From the NCBI RefSeq assembly GCF_013694245.2, contig NZ_CP059322.2, positions 6,269,001 through 6,333,000 on the forward strand: DNA of 64,000 nucleotides, read 5' to 3'. This stretch comes from Micromonospora ferruginea. Its GTDB lineage: Bacteria; Actinomycetota; Actinomycetes; Mycobacteriales; Micromonosporaceae. The notes below the pieces were generated by a model. That model saw nothing but the letters and a program-made list of their open reading frames with translations. It did not search any database and was not told the origin of the DNA. Positions 60,948 to 64,000 of this stretch are shown in pieces. A program made the translations under genes and the position numbers. Each line of letters opens with the position of its first letter. Position 1 is the stretch's first letter.

Positions 60948-60983
60948 GAAAGGGGCGCCGCGCGATCGCGCGGCGCCCCTTTC
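60948..60983. terminator. 36-bp perfect palindrome, bidirectional terminator
   Basis: Two perfectly complementary 18-base halves, GAAAGGGGCGCCGCGCGA and TCGCGCGGCGCCCCTTTC, meet at 60965/60966. It lies between the convergent pssA and psd genes with A and T runs at its two ends, so it can terminate in both directions. Confidence 0.9.
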
Positions 60984-60999
60984 ATTCCGTTCTCTCCCG

Positions 61000-62247
61000 T
61001 CAGCGCCAGCGGGCGATGACCGTGGACCCGCCGACCACCTTGTCGCCCGGGCCGACCAGCGGATCCGCGGTGTCGGCCGGCAGGTAGACGTCGGTACGCG
61101 AGCCGAACCGGATCAGGCCGAACCGCTCGCCCTTGGCCAGCAGTGAGCCGACCGGCGCCCGCTGCACGATGCGGCGGGCGATCAGCCCGGTGCGCTGGGC
61201 CACGACCACCGTGCCGCGGTCGGTGTCCAACACCGTGTACGCCGCCACGTTGTGCTCGGCGTCCGGCTTCATGGCGTTGACGAACCCGCCGTCGGCGACG
61301 AAGTAGTCGACCACCTTGCCGGCCACCGGCGCGCGGTTGACGTGCACGTCCAGCACCGACAGGAAGACCGCGATCCGCAGCCACTCGCCGTCGCCGAAGC
61401 GCTCGTCCTGCATCCGCTGCACGGACAGCACCTGGCCGTCCGCCGAGGCGACCACGGCCGACGGGTCCTCCGGGACGTCCCGCTCCGGGTCGCGGAAGAA
61501 CGCGGCCACCGGGCCGGCGGCCAGCGCCGGCACCAGCCACAGCTTGGACTTCGGCCGGGCGGCCCGGGCCAGGGCGGCCAGGCCGAGCGTGATGCCGGCG
61601 GCGGCCACCCCGTTGGAGTCGATGTGCATCTGCCGGGTCACCGGCACGCTCGACGGCCGGTACGCCGGCGAGAGCGAGGCGGCCAGCGCGGCCGGGGCCG
61701 GGGTGAAGCGCAGGTGGTGCACGCGCACCGGCGGCGAGTTGCGCAGCACCACGTCGGTGCGGACGCCGTGCAGCACGCCCTGCCGGTCCAGCTCGGCGCC
61801 GGCGCCCTCGGTGCGGAACAGCGGCGCGGCGACGCTCAGCACCGCGCCCTCGGCGAGATATTTGGACAGCCCGTCCACCGCGGCGCGGGCCTCCTCGGCG
61901 GTGCCGGTGAACGGCTCGGCGACGACCACCACCGCGGCGGCGTCCGCCTCGGCGAGCGTGTCGACCACGCGTACCCGGTCGGCGACCCAGCGCCCCTGGG
62001 CGGTCACGTGCTCGCGCAGCGCCGCCGTCGCGGCCCCCTCGGCCGGCACGACGATCAGCCGGTCACCCGGGAGCAGCGCCTCGATCGCGGCGGCCAGTAC
62101 CGCGGACTCCGGCGTCGCGCCGACCAGCAGGCCGGCCTTCGGGTCGTTACGCCGGGCGAACTCGGCGACGAGCGTACGGGCGGCGCGCTCGCCGAGGCGG
62201 ACCGCACCGGACGGACCGGTGACGCGCACGGCGGGGGACTGGGTCAT
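61000..62247 (-). CDS. psd: Phosphatidylserine decarboxylase fused to an N-terminal Rossmann-like domain
   Basis: 415 residues, almost twice the usual short Psd. Residues about 1-185 resemble a methyltransferase-like Rossmann domain without a GxGxG loop (GLLVGATPESAVLAAAIEAL, then VVVVAEPFTGTAEE). The C-terminal 220 residues are the decarboxylase: FFRDPERDVPEDPSAVVASADG, HVNRAPVAGKV and the self-cleavage site RFGSRTDVY with the pyruvoyl serine near residue 383. It converts phosphatidylserine to phosphatidylethanolamine. The ATG at 62247 (MTQSPAVRVTGPSG) is used. Confidence 0.9.
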   Translation of the reverse strand: MTQSPAVRVTGPSGAVRLGERAARTLVAEFARRNDPKAGLLVGATPESAVLAAAIEALLPGDRLIVVPAEGAATAALREHVTAQGRWVADRVRVVDTLAEADAAAVVVVAEPFTGTAEEARAAVDGLSKYLAEGAVLSVAAPLFRTEGAGAELDRQGVLHGVRTDVVLRNSPPVRVHHLRFTPAPAALAASLSPAYRPSSVPVTRQMHIDSNGVAAAGITLGLAALARAARPKSKLWLVPALAAGPVAAFFRDPERDVPEDPSAVVASADGQVLSVQRMQDERFGDGEWLRIAVFLSVLDVHVNRAPVAGKVVDYFVADGGFVNAMKPDAEHNVAAYTVLDTDRGTVVVAQRTGLIARRIVQRAPVGSLLAKGERFGLIRFGSRTDVYLPADTADPLVGPGDKVVGGSTVIARWR

Positions 62248-62414
62248 GTCGGATGAACTCCTGACGAGGTAGAGACGGACGGGGACCGCCGGTGTCGCGA
62301 CCGGCCGGGACCGGGAGCGCCGGGCACGGTCACCGGTGGCACGGACCGGACGGCAGCGGCGAGATCTCCCGCGACCAGCATAGGCCGCGCCGCCGGGCTC
62401 CCGCACCGGCGAGG

Positions 62415-62960
62415 TCAGACCGTCGGCCCTCCGGAGGGCTGCCGCCCGGTCGGCGGTTCCCCGGTCTCCGGGTCGACCGGCGGCAGCTCACGGGTGACCG
62501 GGTCGGACCGGTCCTCGGGTTCGGGGCCGGACGGTGTCCCGACCGGTGACCAGCTCGTCGCCCGGTCCTCCCGCGCCGGGACGGGCACGTCGCCCACGGC
62601 GTCGGTGGCCCACTCGTCGGCCCCGTCCGGGGTGCCCACGGTGCCGGTCGAGGTGCCGTCGAGGTACGGCGCGGCCACGGTCGTCTCCGGCCCGCCCGCC
62701 GCGTCCGGTCGAGCCGCCGCGTCCGGTCGAGCCGCCGGGTCGGGACGAGCCGCCGGGTCGGGACGAGCCGCCGGGGCGCGGACCGAGCGCAGCGCGCCGA
62801 CCAGGCCGAGCAGCCCGATCACCACCAGCCCGCCGGCCAGGAACCAGCCGACCGGCGGCACGGCCAGCCCGAGGATGCGGGCCAGCAGCCACCAGAGCGC
62901 GAGCCCCAGGAAGACGAGGCCGAAGGCGAACGAGACGATGTCCGTCCGATGGGCCTTCAC
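62415..62960 (-). CDS. Small two-helix membrane protein with repeat linker
   Basis: 181 residues. Two membrane helices (IVSFAFGLVFLGLALWWLL and VGWFLAGGLVVIGLLGLVGAL) precede a hydrophilic tail with four ARPDPA/ARPDAA hexapeptide repeats and a Pro/Glu-rich end. No enzymatic domain is seen. The GTG at 62960 overlaps the stop of the upstream envelope protein (GTGA), so the two are cotranslated and probably work together at the membrane. Confidence 0.8.
   Translation of the reverse strand: MKAHRTDIVSFAFGLVFLGLALWWLLARILGLAVPPVGWFLAGGLVVIGLLGLVGALRSVRAPAARPDPAARPDPAARPDAAARPDAAGGPETTVAAPYLDGTSTGTVGTPDGADEWATDAVGDVPVPAREDRATSWSPVGTPSGPEPEDRSDPVTRELPPVDPETGEPPTGRQPSGGPTV
62695..62775 (-). repeat. 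18-bp tandem repeats encoding ARPD(P/A)A
   Basis: Four units near 62700-62775, GGTCGAGCCGCC or GGACGAGCCGCC with GGGTC or GCGTC, keep the frame of the membrane protein and form a short linker after its second helix. Confidence 0.7.
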
Positions 62961-64000
62961 CGGGTCACCTCCAGATTTCCGGCGTTCAGATGGACGTAGA
63001 GGCGCAGGGTGCCCCCGCCGGGGCCGTCCGCGCCCGCGTCGGTGCTCTCCCAGTGCCGGCCGTCGAGCCCGCCGGTGCGCCGGCCGAAGACGTTCGCCTC
63101 GCCGGCGTTGACGTCGGCCACCGTGGTCACGTCCACGTCCGGTGGCACCACCACTGTCGCGTTGCCCAGGTTGACCTCGACGGTCACCTGGATGTCCTGC
63201 TTGTCGAAGTCGATCCCGCGCAGGTCGAGCACCGCGTCGCCGAAGTTGTTCTCGTACCGGTCGGCCAGGTCGCGGCGGTCGGTCGGGGCCCAGGTGACGT
63301 TGCCGTCGATGCCCCGGACCCGGTCGTAGGACTCGGCGACGGTGGCGACGCCGAGTGCCGCCGCGGTCACCAGACCGAGAGCGATCAGCCATCGCGCCCG
63401 ACCGAACCAGGTGCCCACGAGCAGCCCGAGGCCGATGGTGGCCAGCACCGCGGCGAAGTAGCCGGCGGCGCCGACCGGGAACACGCCCATCAGGTCGAGC
63501 ATCGCCACCAGGCCGAGCGCCAGGAAGATCAGCGAGAAGGTGATCGCGCCGAGCGGGGAGCGCTCCTTCGGCCGCTTCGGCGGCCGGGGCGGCCGGACGG
63601 GCGCCGGGGCGGGCGACCCGGCGTACGGGCCGTGCGGGGCGAACGGCGGCCGGTAGCCGCCCGGCGGCAGCGGGGCGCCGACCGGCGCGGGCGGTGGCAC
63701 GGCGGCCGGCCCGCCGACCGGGGCGCCGGTGGTCGGCGCGGCCGGCCAGGCCGGTGCGGCGCCGGAGGTGGGCCACGCGCCGGTGTCACCGGCCGGTGCG
63801 GTCACCCCGGGCATCGCCGCGGTCGCCGGCTCGGACCGGACCGGTCGGGTGCCGGCCGCGGCGGGCCACCCGGGGGCCGGCAGCGGCGCGGCCGGGTACC
63901 CGGGCTCGACCGAGGACGTGGCCGGGTAGCCGGGCTCGACCCGGCCGGAGGGCGTGGCCGGGTAGCCGGGCTCGGACCGGGCCGGGTGGCCGGGTTCGGT
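62957..64000 (-). CDS. LiaF/PspC-type envelope membrane protein, N-terminus outside window
   Basis: 347 residues are visible and the frame is open to base 64000. The part nearest the edge has EPGYPA-type repeats, then a Pro/Gly-rich linker. About four membrane helices follow (GAITFSLIFLALGLVAMLDLMG, AAGYFAAVLATIGLGLLVG, ARWLIALGLVTAAALGVA). A C-terminal beta domain like the LiaF/toast-rack fold reads NVTWAPTDRRDLADRYENN, AVLDLRGIDF, VNLGNATVVVPPDVDV and VHLNAGNLEVTR. A PspC domain is expected upstream outside the window. An ATG at 63814 could serve as an internal start but would cut the repeat region. Confidence 0.8.
   Translation of the reverse strand, partial: TEPGHPARSEPGYPATPSGRVEPGYPATSSVEPGYPAAPLPAPGWPAAAGTRPVRSEPATAAMPGVTAPAGDTGAWPTSGAAPAWPAAPTTGAPVGGPAAVPPPAPVGAPLPPGGYRPPFAPHGPYAGSPAPAPVRPPRPPKRPKERSPLGAITFSLIFLALGLVAMLDLMGVFPVGAAGYFAAVLATIGLGLLVGTWFGRARWLIALGLVTAAALGVATVAESYDRVRGIDGNVTWAPTDRRDLADRYENNFGDAVLDLRGIDFDKQDIQVTVEVNLGNATVVVPPDVDVTTVADVNAGEANVFGRRTGGLDGRHWESTDAGADGPGGGTLRLYVHLNAGNLEVTR
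63880..64000 (-). repeat. EPGYPA-encoding repeats at the window edge
   Basis: The string GAGCCCGGCTACCCGGCC or close variants appear four times on the minus strand, giving EPGYPA or EPGHPA in the partial envelope protein. The array may continue beyond the window. Confidence 0.7.

Overview
The window is 64 kb of very GC-rich actinobacterial chromosome. Marks of a high-GC actinomycete include G/C third codon positions throughout, many GTG starts, TAGGCT-type -10 boxes 6-8 bases before start codons, and genes for a WhiD/WhiB3-type Wbl protein, a BldM-like regulator, a His-tailed GroEL1 and GuaB3. Gene content, Pro/Gly/Tyr-rich membrane-protein tails and a dispersed GGGGCCCC/TTAAC repeat suggest Micromonosporaceae, probably Micromonospora or a close relative. 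That placement is inference; no rRNA or tRNA gene is present to confirm it.

Layout. 1-6.4 kb: nitrate assimilation (a nitrite-reductase-type flavoprotein running off the left edge, a molybdopterin nitrate reductase with a GlnR-like box, and a NarK transporter) interrupted by a methyltransferase and a MazEF-like toxin-antitoxin pair. 6.6-9 kb: rplM-rpsI-glmM. 9-13.3 kb: a MacB/FtsX-type exporter divergent from a PadR regulator. 13.3-16.8 kb: a threonine-aldolase-like enzyme, a DapC-like aminotransferase and a frameshifted MmpS-like membrane protein. 17.1-19 kb: glmS. 19-21 kb: a small EspC/WXG-like protein with a DUF1023-type hydrolase, a candidate type VII secretion pair. 21.2-28.8 kb: nnrD-alr-hydrolase-tsaE, ung, an XRE regulator, and tsaB-rimI-tsaD.

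28.8-40 kb is an accessory block between tsaD and groES: a heterodimeric ABC exporter with complementary degenerate nucleotide sites, a DUF4142 protein, a xylose-type sugar ABC operon with its ROK repressor, a YbaK deacylase and a THUMP-like methyltransferase whose coding frame contains a dispersed repeat. 40-57 kb returns to a conserved neighbourhood: groES-groEL1 under two CIRCE elements, a sulfite-oxidase-like membrane protein, whiD, a bldM-like gene, DUF5319, guaB, guaB3, two tandem M1-peptidase lipoproteins, an LCP ligase, a ChoD-like oxidoreductase and guaA. 57-64 kb: a PspC protein, two tandem-Nudix genes (the second frameshifted), pssA behind a structured leader, a Psd fusion protein, and two envelope membrane proteins running off the right edge.

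From my recollection of the Mycobacterium tuberculosis Rv3396-Rv3443 region and the Streptomyces groES-whiD-bldM-guaB region, the housekeeping genes form a syntenic backbone into which exporters, sugar uptake and regulatory modules have been inserted. The most unusual items are a 58-bp tandem repeat in a 730-bp convergent gap (44.4 kb), a dispersed repeat with one copy translated in frame (39.1 kb), head-to-head consensus DnaA boxes (21.1 kb), the structured pssA leader (59.8 kb) and the ESX-like pair (19-21 kb). Three single-base homopolymer indels break two otherwise complete genes and could be real or assembly errors.
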